A program made the translations under genes and the position numbers. Under the pieces are notes generated by a model. That model ran no database searches. It saw only the letters and a program-made list of their open reading frames with translations, and was not told where the DNA came from. From Halalkalibacter alkalisediminis (GTDB taxonomy: Bacteria > Bacillota > Bacilli > Bacillales > Bacillaceae_D), in assembly GCF_028610705.1 (NCBI RefSeq), contig NZ_JAQQWT010000003.1, positions 45,312 through 109,311 on the forward strand: a stretch of 64,000 nt of DNA, written 5' to 3'. Below are positions 25,291 to 34,470 of the stretch, piece after piece. How positions within the stretch are numbered: position 1 is the stretch's first letter; the number at the start of each line of letters is the position of its first letter.

Positions 25291-25479
25291 TTACTCCTTC
25301 CTATCGTAACGGTCGTTCCTCATATCTAATGCTAGTGATTGTAAATATCTAGGTATGTTATTAGGCATCTCACAGTTATTACAATATACATGGCTTGCTA
25401 TCCAAAAGTACTCCCTCAAGATGTGCTCTTCAATAGGTTTAGGCATTCCACAATGATCACAAAACATGAGATAGTCCAT
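25291..25479 (-). CDS. Small zinc-ribbon protein, unknown function
   Basis: The 62-residue protein has two Cys pairs, CDHC at residues 7-10 and CNNC at 33-36, spaced as a zinc ribbon, with an acidic/basic C-terminal tail. The start ATG sits behind AAAGGAGG with ideal spacing, and a terminator follows, so it is a real gene. I do not recognise the family. Confidence 0.7.
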   Translation of the reverse strand: MDYLMFCDHCGMPKPIEEHILREYFWIASHVYCNNCEMPNNIPRYLQSLALDMRNDRYDRKE

Positions 25480-25696
25480 TTGTTACCTCCTTTGTTTTTT
25501 ACATGTCGAACTCCCATAGGACGTACATTCGAATAATATTTAACATGACCTGAATTAGTTTTTAGCTTCTTTACTTTTTCAACAATCCTACTCAAGGCTC
25601 CTGCTACCTTAATATTAAATTTATTCTAACAAATATCTTTATATTCATAATCATCTTTTTATTAATATAAGGGCAGTTATAAATAGTTGGATTATA

Positions 25697-25732
25697 TGTA
25701 AATAAGGCAGCTGTTAAGCTGCCTTATTTACA
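25697..25732. repeat. Perfect 16-bp hairpin
   Basis: TGTAAATAAGGCAGCT and its exact complement flank a GTTA loop. It lies 120 bases downstream of the OFA transporter stop and probably ends that transcript, although no long T run follows outside the stem. The remainder of 25480-25852 shows no gene. Confidence 0.6.
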
Positions 25733-25852
25733 TTCGTGTCTGAGACGGGGCTCATAATTGAAATTTTCATTTTACAAGCTGCCATTTTTTTGTATTTAGC
25801 GTTGCATAGCCCAACCCATTTTTCACTCCTAAAAGAAAAGCACATTATCTTT

Positions 25853-27085
25853 TTAGTTCTTTACCGCTTCTCTTTCTACCATTCTCGTAGATGGCACCTG
25901 TTTTGGAATGGTTATTAATTTAGCCATAATCATGGATAAAATACAAATTAAACCAGCAAATAAGAACGCTTGTGTCAGTGGAATAGCCTTGACTATCAGT
26001 GGTCCAACAAACGCTGAAAGCCCATATGCTTGATACATAAATCCATAGTTGCTGCCCATGTTTCTTGTACCGTAAAAATCAGCTGTTACTGAAGGAAAAA
26101 GAGCTAGAAATCCTCCAAAACAAAAACCAATTAAGGAAACAGAAACTAAAAACAAAGAATAGTTCATTAAACCCGTACTCATATAAAACATGATCAGCGC
26201 TGTTAATCCGTAAATCACCATCAACGTATTTATTCGTCCCAAACGATCAGAAAGTTTCCCTAAGACGATTCGTCCAGCTGCATTAAATAATGCAATGACC
26301 ATAACAGCATTTGCCGCTTTTTCAAGATCTAAACTCACTAAATCAACACCAATATCAACAGCAAAACTAATAACCATAAGTCCAGACATACTCCCAAATA
26401 AGAACATAAACCATAGTAAGTAAAATTGATACGTTCTTAGCATTTGTCTAGGTGAGAACTGAACGCTTGTTTTTAAATCAAGAAGAGAATCGGTTATCTT
26501 CCCTACTTGCGTACTCGTAGGAAGCTGTAAATCCGTAGGAGGATTTTTTAACAACTGCGCACCAGCAACGACTAACAACAAGTAAATGATTCCTAAGTAT
26601 AAAAAGGCTGAAGAAACACCAGTCGATTCTATAAAAAAACCAATAATAGGTTTATAGATTAAGCCACCTAAACCAAATCCCGCAACAGCTACTCCACTAA
26701 TAAAACCCCTTTTCTCTGGAAACCACTTCACACATGCAGATAAAGGACAAACATAAGTCATACCTATTCCAATTCCACCAATGATCCCATAGTAAACGTA
26801 TAGTTGAAACAAGGATGTCGCTTGACTTGAAAGAATTAAGCCAATTCCAAGTAAGAACCCACCAATTGTCGCAACCCACCTAGGTCCAATATGATCTTGA
26901 AGCCTACCTGCAAAAATGGTTGCTAAGGCAAATGTCGCAATGGTAATGGAAAAGGTGACAACTACATCTTCCCTTGCCCAACCAAATTTATCAATAAGAG
27001 GCTGATTAAATAAGCTCCATGCATACACCGCCCCTAAATTAATTTGAATCATAACTGCACCTAATACAACTAACCACTTACTCAT
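25853..27085 (-). CDS. MFS transporter, OFA (oxalate/formate antiporter) family
   Basis: The 410-residue protein has twelve predicted spans and OFA landmarks: QINLGAVYAWSLFNQPL near the N terminus, FAGRLQDHIGPRWVA in the loop between spans 2 and 3, and the central KWFPEKRGFISGVAVAGFGLG. Members transport small carboxylates such as oxalate, formate, pyruvate or lactate. The frame is open 12 codons further, but AGGAGA precedes the ATG at 27085. A strong hairpin lies in its leader. Substrate is not determinable from the sequence. Confidence 0.88.
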   Translation of the reverse strand: MSKWLVVLGAVMIQINLGAVYAWSLFNQPLIDKFGWAREDVVVTFSITIATFALATIFAGRLQDHIGPRWVATIGGFLLGIGLILSSQATSLFQLYVYYGIIGGIGIGMTYVCPLSACVKWFPEKRGFISGVAVAGFGLGGLIYKPIIGFFIESTGVSSAFLYLGIIYLLLVVAGAQLLKNPPTDLQLPTSTQVGKITDSLLDLKTSVQFSPRQMLRTYQFYLLWFMFLFGSMSGLMVISFAVDIGVDLVSLDLEKAANAVMVIALFNAAGRIVLGKLSDRLGRINTLMVIYGLTALIMFYMSTGLMNYSLFLVSVSLIGFCFGGFLALFPSVTADFYGTRNMGSNYGFMYQAYGLSAFVGPLIVKAIPLTQAFLFAGLICILSMIMAKLITIPKQVPSTRMVEREAVKN

Positions 27086-27140
27086 GAAATCTCTCCTAAC
27101 TAAACTGCCAAAATAATTCAAAATAGTGCAAATTTATAAA

Positions 27141-27186
27141 AAAAGAGACCAACGTTGATGTTCTTGCATCAGCGTTGGTCTCTTTT
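27141..27186 (-). terminator. Attenuator-like terminator in the OFA transporter leader
   Basis: A 20-bp stem with one G-U pair (27141-27160 with 27167-27186) is followed by TTTTTTT on the minus strand, 55 bases before the transporter start codon. The gene further upstream has its own terminator at 27555-27587, so this one either attenuates the transporter or ends an unseen leader RNA. Confidence 0.7.
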
Positions 27187-27552
27187 GTACTCACTCTCGT
27201 GTTTACGTAAGCAACCATTTATTCATTTAATCTTCTTAAGAATAAATAAAATGATAAAACAAATTTCTATGTGATTTCTGTTACCCTTATCGACTGACAT
27301 TGGCAAGAGCTATCTCCAATTTGATTTTTCAACTATTACATATCCATTCATTATTATAAATAGGCATTGTAGAACTGTCAAACATTCATCATTTAAAAAA
27401 CCTTACTAAATAAGATCTTCAAAGTTCGTTAATTTTTTGCAAAGTCATTAGCTTTATATGTATCGAGATTAATTTAATAAACCGATCATACAACACAACT
27501 AGGGAGACAAAAAATAAAAAATGTTTTAAATCTCCTAACATTTCAAAAACAA
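27187..27552 (-). other. Intergenic leader with no recognised gene
   Basis: This 366-base AT-rich stretch holds no credible coding frame. It probably contains the promoter and 5' leader of the OFA transporter. I looked for T-box, SAM, FMN and yybP-ykoY motifs and did not see them. Confidence 0.5.
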
Positions 27553-27554
27553 AA

Positions 27555-27587
27555 AAAGCTCACTCCAACAACATTGGAATAAGCCTT
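27555..27587 (-). terminator. Terminator of the HAD hydrolase gene
   Basis: On the minus strand a 14-bp stem including several G-U pairs is followed by TTTTTTTG. It starts 9 bases after the gene stop. Confidence 0.75.
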
Positions 27588-27595
27588 CTTCCTTC

Positions 27596-28339
27596 TTATA
27601 GTAACGCCCATTTACGAATGGCTACTGCCACTCCATCCTCTATATTAGTTGATGTCACCCAGTCAGCTGATTCCTTCACGAAAGGCTGAGCATTTCCCAT
27701 GGCAACTCCAATACCAGCTTCTTTAATCATAGCTAAATCATTAAGACTATCTCCCATTGCTAGTACATTGTCCATTGTAATACCTAGTCGCTCGCATACT
27801 TTTTCTAATGCCTTGGCTTTATTTACTCCTGCAGCATTAATTTCAAGGTTAGTTGTACTCGAATTGGTCACTTCAAGAGCTGGGTTTTCCTTTAGTTCTG
27901 CTAAAATCAACTCCCTGATGCTATCTTCCTTTACATCAAAGCCAAACTTCATCCATTCATGTGCAGAAATATCACTGGGAAATTCTTCTCTTATCACTTG
28001 ATTGACCGTAGCTGCCCAACAAGTTGTTTGATGCTTTTGCGTCAGTCCCCACATTTGTTCAATATGTTTAATATCAAGTAACTGCCTTTCAACTAGCTCT
28101 CTTTTTTCATCCCAAATCTCACTTCCATTAACGGTAATCAAATGAGCATTAAGCTCTAATGAATTGACTAATTCATCGCATGTCATCCTTGTCCGGCCGG
28201 TACTAATGACCACATGAATTCCCTTTTCTTCAGCTTCTTTAATCGCTTGATGATTTTCATCAGAAATCACATGTTGATCATTTAAGAGCGTTCCATCCAT
28301 ATCAATCGCTATTAATTTAATCTCTTTCTTTTCTATCAT
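27596..28339 (-). CDS. HAD-superfamily Cof-type sugar-phosphate phosphatase
   Basis: The 247-residue protein has HAD motif I AIDMDGTLLND, motif II in VVISTGRT, the conserved lysine in AGVNKAKAL and motif III GDSLNDLAMIKEAGIGVAMGNA. The C2B cap is shorter than usual (247 residues against about 265-290). Cof-type HADs dephosphorylate sugar phosphates and flavin precursors with broad specificity. It is monocistronic with its own terminator. Confidence 0.9.
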   Translation of the reverse strand: MIEKKEIKLIAIDMDGTLLNDQHVISDENHQAIKEAEEKGIHVVISTGRTRMTCDELVNSLELNAHLITVNGSEIWDEKRELVERQLLDIKHIEQMWGLTQKHQTTCWAATVNQVIREEFPSDISAHEWMKFGFDVKEDSIRELILAELKENPALEVTNSSTTNLEINAAGVNKAKALEKVCERLGITMDNVLAMGDSLNDLAMIKEAGIGVAMGNAQPFVKESADWVTSTNIEDGVAVAIRKWALL

Positions 28340-28388
28340 ATAAGCACCCCGTTCTATTATCAGTTTATTCTTATTTTAACAGATCCCT

Positions 28389-29030
28389 TCAATTCTTGCT
28401 TAACACTCCTAGTTTCAAGGACAGAAAAATCAACAGATACATTTGAAAGACTATCAAGTCAAAAAGATAGATTATACTCCAAAAATAACTTGTCTTCATA
28501 TAGATGGACAAAGAGAAAAAAGAAGCATCAATGGATTGAAACCAGGAACTAGCTAAGAGTGAGGTATACTCAGCTAAATTGTTAAAAGTCATTTTTTCTA
28601 GTAAAAACCATATATAATGAATCATTATAAAAGCAAATGTATGAGTGAAAAACAAGGTAAACCTATACGGAAGATGTCGGTCCCAGCCTTCTTGACCTTC
28701 AAACTGGTCAAGACGTTTACTATTGATGTTAAATTTCCTTTTTATAAACTGGTCCATTCGTTGAAAATCTGAACGACCTAATGTACTTGCATAAGTAATA
28801 AACAAAACAATTACAATTTGGAAAAAGGAGATCTCTCCTGTGAAATAATAATCAATCCAACCTAAGAAAATTTGAAAAACATTAATGATAACAATGAATA
28901 CAAAACACCACTGACTTACCCGCTCAAACCGCAACCAATAGCGGCAGAAGAAAAACAAACCAACTAAGACCCATGTTAGTCCTTCCGAAACAACAAAAAG
29001 CATCCAGCCATGTTCATACAAAAAAGACAC
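28389..29030 (-). CDS. Integral membrane protein of unknown function
   Basis: The protein of about 213 residues has five to six aromatic-rich membrane spans and a basic cytoplasmic loop (RMDQFIKRKFNINSKR) near the middle. The GTG at 29030 is eight bases from GGGAG and preferred to the ATG at 29048, which precedes the ribosome-binding site. It ends 50 bases upstream of the HAD gene and may be co-transcribed with it. I do not recognise the family. Confidence 0.7.
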   Translation of the reverse strand: MSFLYEHGWMLFVVSEGLTWVLVGLFFFCRYWLRFERVSQWCFVFIVIINVFQIFLGWIDYYFTGEISFFQIVIVLFITYASTLGRSDFQRMDQFIKRKFNINSKRLDQFEGQEGWDRHLPYRFTLFFTHTFAFIMIHYIWFLLEKMTFNNLAEYTSLLASSWFQSIDASFFSLSIYMKTSYFWSIIYLFDLIVFQMYLLIFLSLKLGVLSKN

Positions 29031-29131
29031 ATCCCCTACTCCCCTCATTCAGCTTGTCATGATTCATATGAGAAGAAACTAGAAATGATAACCTAAATTC
29101 GAGAATACACGGCAAAAAGGCCTAATTTTAA

Positions 29132-29212
29132 GAGGCTACTGAAAAAGATTGGTTTTACCTTTCTCAAAGATTGGTTTTACCTTTCTCAGTGGCTTTACTT
29201 TCAGTAGGCCTT
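29132..29212 (-). terminator. Imperfect terminator stem enclosing a tandem repeat
   Basis: AGAGGC-TACTGAAA (29132-29145) pairs with TTTCAGTAGGCCTT (29199-29212) with one bulge, directly after the sensor-kinase stop. The loop is unusually long because it holds two exact copies of a 22-bp unit. Confidence 0.45.
29144..29187. repeat. Perfect tandem duplication of a 22-bp unit
   Basis: The unit AAAGATTGGTTTTACCTTTC followed by TC occurs at 29144-29165 and 29166-29187 without a mismatch. It is noncoding and lies in the loop of the hairpin after the sensor kinase. Confidence 0.9.
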
Positions 29213-29214
29213 AC

Positions 29215-30936
29215 CTAGTCAACTTTTTTCATTAACTCCAATGTAATTAAAAACGTCGTACCCTTTTCAGAACTGGAAAAAAGTTCAATTGTCCCATTAT
29301 GATATTCAATAATACGTTGAGCAATGGTCAACCCTAACCCTGTTCCTGTATCCTTTGACGTGGAAAAAGGATTAAAGAGGGATTCCTTTGTTTCAACTGG
29401 TATTCCAGGACCTGTATCTTGAAAGAAAAAATAGAAATGCTCATGATCCACCTTAGAATACATCGAGATCGTTCCTTTTCCTTTCATTGCTTCACTACTA
29501 TTACGGATGAGATTATACAAGACCTGCTTCATTTGCTTTGGATCTATCAGTAATAGATGATTATCTAAATTCACTTCGAATTTTAGCTCGTCTGATTTAT
29601 TATATAAGTAAGGCAATTCGTCAAGGACGTCCTTAAAAGTCATAACCTTTAGTACAGGAGCACCTGGTTTTGCAAGCATTAACATTTCTTCAATAATCGA
29701 ATTAATACGGCTAAATTCAGTAATAATTAATGGTACTTGAAATTTATTTCTATCCTCCTCAGACAAAGACTCTTTGATCAGGCTAAAGAAGCCTTGGATA
29801 ACTGTTAAAGGATTACGAATCTCGTGAGCAGCTCCAGCAGATAATTCACCAAGCAGTGCTAATTTCTCAGATTGATGAATCCTTTTTTCTAATTTTTCAG
29901 TGTTTGTTATATCGATAAAAAAGAAAATTGTCCCTATTAACTTCTCATCTATATCAAATAATTCAGATTGAGAGACTAATAGAAGATAATCATCCTTTCC
30001 TTTTGTAAAGCGCACTTTAACATTGTGGCAGATCTTTTGTGAACTTAATATATGCCAAAGTTCATCGTTAGACGCCTTGAGAGGGTCCGCAACAGTCACT
30101 TTTAAATCTTCAGCGTTCATTTCTAAAAGCCGTTCTGCAGAAGTATTCAAGGAAAGATCGGCAAATTGTTTTTCTATCGTAATGATTCCTACGGGTAAAG
30201 AGTTTAGGATTTGCTCTCTAAATTTTTGTGCTTTAAGAGATTCCTGATATAAGTAGAAGTATTTTCGAAAGACAATTGTTATCGTTACTAGAAGCAATGT
30301 AAAAACAATGATTCCCAAGATCGTGTTCGACTCAATTAGCATCGCTAACATTAAAGCTAAGCCCAGTGTTACCAAGTAATGGTATAAGGTTTCTTTCATA
30401 CTTTCCTTCGTAATTCTAAATACATCTGAACCAGCGACTAAAAAATAGAGTCCAATCATCAAAATATTTATACCCGAATAGCTAGCTATTGTAAGCATAT
30501 AAGAGAAAATTTGACTTAGATGGATTTCTCCTGCGGTTCCACCTGTTAATACAAATACCGAGTAAGCCCCAATGATCATTATGGCGTACATTGAAAAGTT
30601 AAAAAGCTTGCGGCGAAATATGGTTTGCCGGTTTATTAAAACATGTAACACACTACTGATGAATAACAATGTTAATGTCATGTTTAGACCGAAAATAAAG
30701 ATAGAAGCGAGGTAAATAGTTGATGCCAACGTTAGCGCATTCCCTGAAGGGGGAAGGATGATTGTAAAATGGACCAACAGAAAAATAGACGTACTTAGCA
30801 GCAAAATAACTAGTAATTTATTAAAACTCAATTCTAGAGAAACTTCATAAAGTAAATAGAACAGACTACAGCCTATAATGGAGACAATCATTATGTAAAT
30901 GTCAGTGCTTTTCAATGACCTCGCAAAATTCTTCAT
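29215..30936 (-). CDS. Orphan membrane sensor histidine kinase with PAS domain
   Basis: The 573-residue protein has six to seven N-terminal spans (to about residue 200), a PAS domain at about 235-345, a HisKA domain with the phosphorylated His near residue 370 in GAAHEIRNPLTVIQGF, and a HATPase domain with the N box LIRNSSEAM and G boxes DTGPGIP and GTGLGLTIAQRI. The H-box resembles sporulation-type kinases (KinA-KinE group). No response regulator is adjacent, which is typical of kinases feeding the Spo0 phosphorelay. The signal is unknown; entry into sporulation is an inference from domain type only. Confidence 0.88.
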   Translation of the reverse strand: MKNFARSLKSTDIYIMIVSIIGCSLFYLLYEVSLELSFNKLLVILLLSTSIFLLVHFTIILPPSGNALTLASTIYLASIFIFGLNMTLTLLFISSVLHVLINRQTIFRRKLFNFSMYAIMIIGAYSVFVLTGGTAGEIHLSQIFSYMLTIASYSGINILMIGLYFLVAGSDVFRITKESMKETLYHYLVTLGLALMLAMLIESNTILGIIVFTLLLVTITIVFRKYFYLYQESLKAQKFREQILNSLPVGIITIEKQFADLSLNTSAERLLEMNAEDLKVTVADPLKASNDELWHILSSQKICHNVKVRFTKGKDDYLLLVSQSELFDIDEKLIGTIFFFIDITNTEKLEKRIHQSEKLALLGELSAGAAHEIRNPLTVIQGFFSLIKESLSEEDRNKFQVPLIITEFSRINSIIEEMLMLAKPGAPVLKVMTFKDVLDELPYLYNKSDELKFEVNLDNHLLLIDPKQMKQVLYNLIRNSSEAMKGKGTISMYSKVDHEHFYFFFQDTGPGIPVETKESLFNPFSTSKDTGTGLGLTIAQRIIEYHNGTIELFSSSEKGTTFLITLELMKKVD

Positions 30937-31024
30937 AAACTGCCCATATCTTCACTTTCTTTTAAATTGTATAAATAGAGTTTTTTGGTATTTCTTATAA
31001 TACCAAACACTACACGCATGTTAA

Positions 31025-31052
31025 GAGGTTGTCAACAATTTCTGACAACCTC
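31025..31052 (-). terminator. Hairpin after the broken dehydrogenase
   Basis: Perfect 10-bp arms GAGGTTGTCA and TGACAACCTC enclose an 8-base loop between the dehydrogenase stop and the kinase. The T run is weak. The arms share GAGGTTGTC with the hairpin after adhE at 38535-38563. Confidence 0.5.
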
Positions 31053-31114
31053 AACCACCAAACTCATTACTTTAGACTCATTAATACGACGGCCACCTAG
31101 GTCTTTTGTACTTT

Positions 31115-32112
31115 TTAACAGCTTATTTTAATGGCAATTTTACCAAATTGTTCTGCTTCATTTAATCGACTTAAAGCCCCCCTTGTTTCACTCAATGGAA
31201 ACACTTGATCAATTACTGGTTTAATTTGATGCAGTTGAATAAATTGAAGCATCTCTCGAAATTCCTCACGACTTCCCATTGTAGTTCCGAACATTTTATA
31301 TTGTCCATAAAAAAATTCGCGTAAATTCAACTGTATTTCATCTCCAGCGGACGCACCAAATGTGACCATTTTTCCGCCTTTACGAAGTTGCCTCAAGGAC
31401 TTATTAAATGTTACTGCTCCAACAGTTTCAACAACAATGTCCACCTTCTCTTCTTTAAGTTCTTCACTCCACTCACTATTTGTGTAAATCGCTTTATCAG
31501 CTCCAAGTTCTAGTGCTTTCTGGAGTTTGTATTGTGAGCGTGATGTAACGATCACACGTGCGCCTATCGCCTTAGCAAATAATAATAAAAACGTGACCGC
31601 TCCCCCCCCCCGATTCCTGGTAATAATATCGTATCAGTAGGATTCACCTCTGCTTGAGTAAACAGCGCTCGATAAGCAGTTAATGCAGCTAAAGATAACA
31701 CGCCGGCCTCTTCCCACGATAAATGTTCACGCTTTCGTTCGATATTATCAGAAGATATGACTACCTTTTTTGCCAAAGTTCCATCATCAGGCAATCCTAA
31801 AATTTCAAAATCAACGGGTGGAGCGTCAGTCTTTTGTAACCATCTTAAACTAGGGTTAATGATAACTTCATCACCCACCTTAAAATCTGACACCGCTGTA
31901 CCAACTAGTTCAATAATACCTGCACCATCTGAGCCGATGACTAAAGGTGGATCTGTTAGAGCATGGCGATCTAACACAAATAAATCTCTGTGATTTACAC
32001 CAGCATACTTCATCCTCACCCTTACTTCATTCTCCTTTGGATCTAATTCCTTATGCTCGCGTAAATAAGTTCCTGCTATCCCTTGTATTCCTTCATGTAC
32101 AAATGCTTTCAT
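31115..32112 (-). pseudogene. Zinc-type alcohol dehydrogenase/quinone oxidoreductase family gene, frameshifted at poly-G
   Basis: Two frames, 31564-32112 and 31115-31555 (up to the break), together encode one dehydrogenase of about 330 residues. The N-terminal GroES-like part has the expected KYAGVNHRDLFVLDRHA and GSDGAGIIELVG, and the C-terminal part the Rossmann sequence VIVTSRSQYKLQKALELGAD and the FGASAGDEI loop. The frames join at ten G on the minus strand (31602-31611), in the nucleotide-binding GIGGG turn. Eight or eleven G would restore GIGGG followed by AVTFLLLFAKAIGAR, the family sequence. As written the gene is inactive. It may be a pseudogene, a phase-variable switch or a sequencing error. 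Confidence 0.85.
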
Positions 32113-32230
32113 CTACTTCGCCTCGATCCTCTTTTAGTCTATTTTAATCAACAAGCGAATTTTAGCCAACATAATTAAGACTAATATCGGGGAAACGAAA
32201 GATAGTAAACTAAATCCGGAGGTCACGTTC

Positions 32231-33064
32231 ATGTTTTTTGGTAGTCATGTAAGCATTCGAAAAGGCTTTTTACAAGCAGCTAAATCTGCATTTCAAATAG
32301 GAGCAACAGCCTTTCAGTATTTTCCGAAGAACCCTAGAAAAATTGGCATAAAAGAATTGGATCGTGAGGATGCCATTTCCTGCTCTCAGTTCTGCTTAGA
32401 ACATAACATCGTATCCATTGCCCATACCCCTTATCCAACCACGCTCATACCTGATAGCACGGCACTAGAGCAAAAAATGACCGAGTCTCTACTCAATGAT
32501 TTACAGATTTCAGATACATGTGGATCCATCGGGGTTGTCGTTCACTTTGGGGCGACCACAAAAATGGATCCTTTAGAAGGTTATAAAAAAATGATCCATG
32601 TTTTAAATCTTGTGCTCTCCAATTGGAATGGCGAAGCAAAGATTCTTATTGAAAACAATGCGGGTTCAGGAAGCGAAATGGGCATTACCTTAGAGGAAAT
32701 GGTTCAGATTCGCAATTTAACTGATTATCCTGAAAAAATTGGTTTTTGTTTTGATACTTGTCATGCCTTCGCTAGTGGAATATGGACAGGTGACAATTGG
32801 GATGAACTAGAAAAGAAAGGAGAAGAGTTACAATACTTCAAAGAGCTGAAAGCCATTCATTTTAATAATTCTAAATATCGATCTGGTATGCGGAAGGACC
32901 GACATGCAAATCTGTCAGCAGGTCATATCACTGAGGAACAACTAAAACACATATTAACCTCAGTCTCCTTACCTTCTGTCCCCTTCATACTAGAAACACC
33001 GAAAGATGAAAGCCTATCACATCGACAGGAAATTCAATTAATGAAGCAGTGGTCTAAAAGATAA
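32231..33064 (+). CDS. Endonuclease IV (AP endonuclease family 2)
   Basis: The 277-residue TIM-barrel protein has the family landmarks FGSHVSIRKGF at the N terminus, AHTPYPTTLIP, VVHFGATTK, ILIENNAGSG, GFCFDTCHAFASG, HFNNSKYRSGMRKDRHANLS and the end ILETPKDES. These supply the three-zinc site of endonuclease IV, which cuts DNA at abasic sites. The ATG follows CCGGAGGT. It is divergent from the broken dehydrogenase and monocistronic. A second endonuclease IV (Nfo) is expected elsewhere, so this may be a paralogue. Confidence 0.9.
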   Translation: MFFGSHVSIRKGFLQAAKSAFQIGATAFQYFPKNPRKIGIKELDREDAISCSQFCLEHNIVSIAHTPYPTTLIPDSTALEQKMTESLLNDLQISDTCGSIGVVVHFGATTKMDPLEGYKKMIHVLNLVLSNWNGEAKILIENNAGSGSEMGITLEEMVQIRNLTDYPEKIGFCFDTCHAFASGIWTGDNWDELEKKGEELQYFKELKAIHFNNSKYRSGMRKDRHANLSAGHITEEQLKHILTSVSLPSVPFILETPKDESLSHRQEIQLMKQWSKR

Positions 33065-33149
33065 GACCCACTGGTTATTTCCCTAACCCTGAACGTACTG
33101 ATCGAACTTTCCCACTTTAGTTATTGGCTTCCTCAATCATTAACTATAA

Positions 33150-33386
33150 AACACAGAGGAAGTATTCATTCAAACATACAGATCTGAAAAAACATGTCAA
33201 CGTGATGTTATTAGCAGAAGTCTTCTTCAACATGATGATCATTTGAGCAATTTGTCTAGAATAACAGATGAAGGAGAGCTGTTCGAAATAAATCCTGAGA
33301 ACAAAAAGGCTACTGTTCAATATGATCAAAAACTTAGTTTACGACATTTAGTCCTTTCCCTAAAATCCCATAAAAAAGAGTGCTAA
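33150..33386 (+). pseudogene. Possible gene remnant, 78 open codons without a start
   Basis: The plus strand stays open from after a stop at 33147 to the TAA at 33384 and the translation has protein-like composition (for example LSRITDEGELFEINPENKK). There is no ATG or ribosome-binding site, and the stop lies inside the terminator stem of the opposite gene. I do not recognise it. It could be chance. Confidence 0.3.
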
Positions 33387-33402
33387 ATTTGATTTAGCAC
33401 TC
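33378..33402 (-). terminator. Terminator of the sigI-rsgI operon
   Basis: Perfect 11-bp arms GAGTGCTAAAT and ATTTAGCACTC with a 3-base loop are followed by TTTTTTA on the minus strand, 13 bases after the rsgI stop. Confidence 0.88.
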
Positions 33403-33414
33403 CTCCAACTAGTA

Positions 33415-34470
33415 TTAATTCCTTACATTCCGTTCATTTGCCTGAGAGTTCTTAGGGTTTGGGTTAGCTTTTTTCTCTGAACCTTGCCCTTGCGCTTTGC
33501 TTTCTTGTTGGTTTTTCTTATCGTCCTTTGCTTTTTCAGCTTTCGATGGTTTCTTTTCAATTCCTTTCTGGTCCTTTTGTTTTTCAGCTAGCTTGCCATT
33601 CTTTTCTGATACTGGTTTCGTTTCTGGTTTCGTTTCTTTATTCTTCTTTTGATCGTTTGATTTAGATTGCTCAGCTGCTGGAGACTGCTCTTTGTTACGG
33701 GAGTTCTTGGTTTCACTTTTTTGCTTTTCCTCTTTTCGTTCTTTGTTTTCCATACGCTTAAGTTCTGCAAGCGTCTTCCCTTTAATCTCCGCTTGGTCTT
33801 TCACAACCCCACTTGCTTCTAATACTTTGTATTCTTTATAGTAATTCAACGAAAGGTTATGCTCCTTTGCTTCTTCATACATCTCTATTTTCTCATTCGA
33901 AATAATCACTTCCGAAACAACATGATGCTCTTCTAAAGAAACATAAATCACTTCTTCTAAAAGGGAGATCATTTCTTCAGATTCCTTTTCAAGGGGAACA
34001 ACCGATGTAGCAATTAGCGGTTCCTCGACCTGAACATAGCCACTATTTATCGTCTTTTCTAGAATTTGTCTCAAAACATCAGATAAATCATTTTCAAGTT
34101 GTAAATCTGCTAGAATGTTTTGACCATCTTCATTTAACCCTTCAACACGAATGACTTGATACTGGTCATCTGTCGCTACCTCAATACTAGGATTAATATC
34201 AATGGTAATGATAAATGCTTCTTCCGCACTACCACCAAAAGGAAATGTGAGTGAAGTGAAGATGAGGAACAATAACGCTACTGCCATCGCACTATATGGT
34301 AGCCAACGTTTGTTGATCATTTTGTTTTCTGTATAGGAATAGGCTTGCCCTATTAAAGGGACTTCAGTTTTTAGCTTAGGAACATTTTTAAATGATCCTT
34401 CTTCTGTTATTAAGACGATTTGAGTTTCCGTTACTTTTACTACAGTCCCATTTATGATTTCCTTCTTCAT
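33415..34470 (-). CDS. rsgI: Anti-sigma factor RsgI
   Basis: The 351-residue protein has the cytoplasmic RsgI N-terminal domain (GTVVKVTETQIVLITEEGSF), one membrane span at about residues 53-75, and a conserved extracytoplasmic domain starting ITIDINPSIEVATDDQYQVI. The last 110 residues are Lys/Glu/Gln-rich and disordered (repeats of KPETKPVSEK and similar). RsgI holds SigI inactive and releases it by processing on heat or wall stress. Its ATG overlaps the sigI stop as ATGA, so the two are coupled. The long polar tail is unusual and lacks the carbohydrate-binding modules of clostridial RsgIs. Confidence 0.93.
   Translation of the reverse strand: MKKEIINGTVVKVTETQIVLITEEGSFKNVPKLKTEVPLIGQAYSYTENKMINKRWLPYSAMAVALLFLIFTSLTFPFGGSAEEAFIITIDINPSIEVATDDQYQVIRVEGLNEDGQNILADLQLENDLSDVLRQILEKTINSGYVQVEEPLIATSVVPLEKESEEMISLLEEVIYVSLEEHHVVSEVIISNEKIEMYEEAKEHNLSLNYYKEYKVLEASGVVKDQAEIKGKTLAELKRMENKERKEEKQKSETKNSRNKEQSPAAEQSKSNDQKKNKETKPETKPVSEKNGKLAEKQKDQKGIEKKPSKAEKAKDDKKNQQESKAQGQGSEKKANPNPKNSQANERNVRN

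Noticed and set aside
27187..27552. A T-box or known riboswitch upstream of the OFA transporter
   Set aside because: No T-box motif (TGGNACCGCG) or known aptamer core was found; only the terminator-like hairpin is clear.
33144..33329. A 61-codon minus-strand frame after the endonuclease IV gene
   Set aside because: It is the antisense of the protein-like plus-strand stretch and has no ribosome-binding site.
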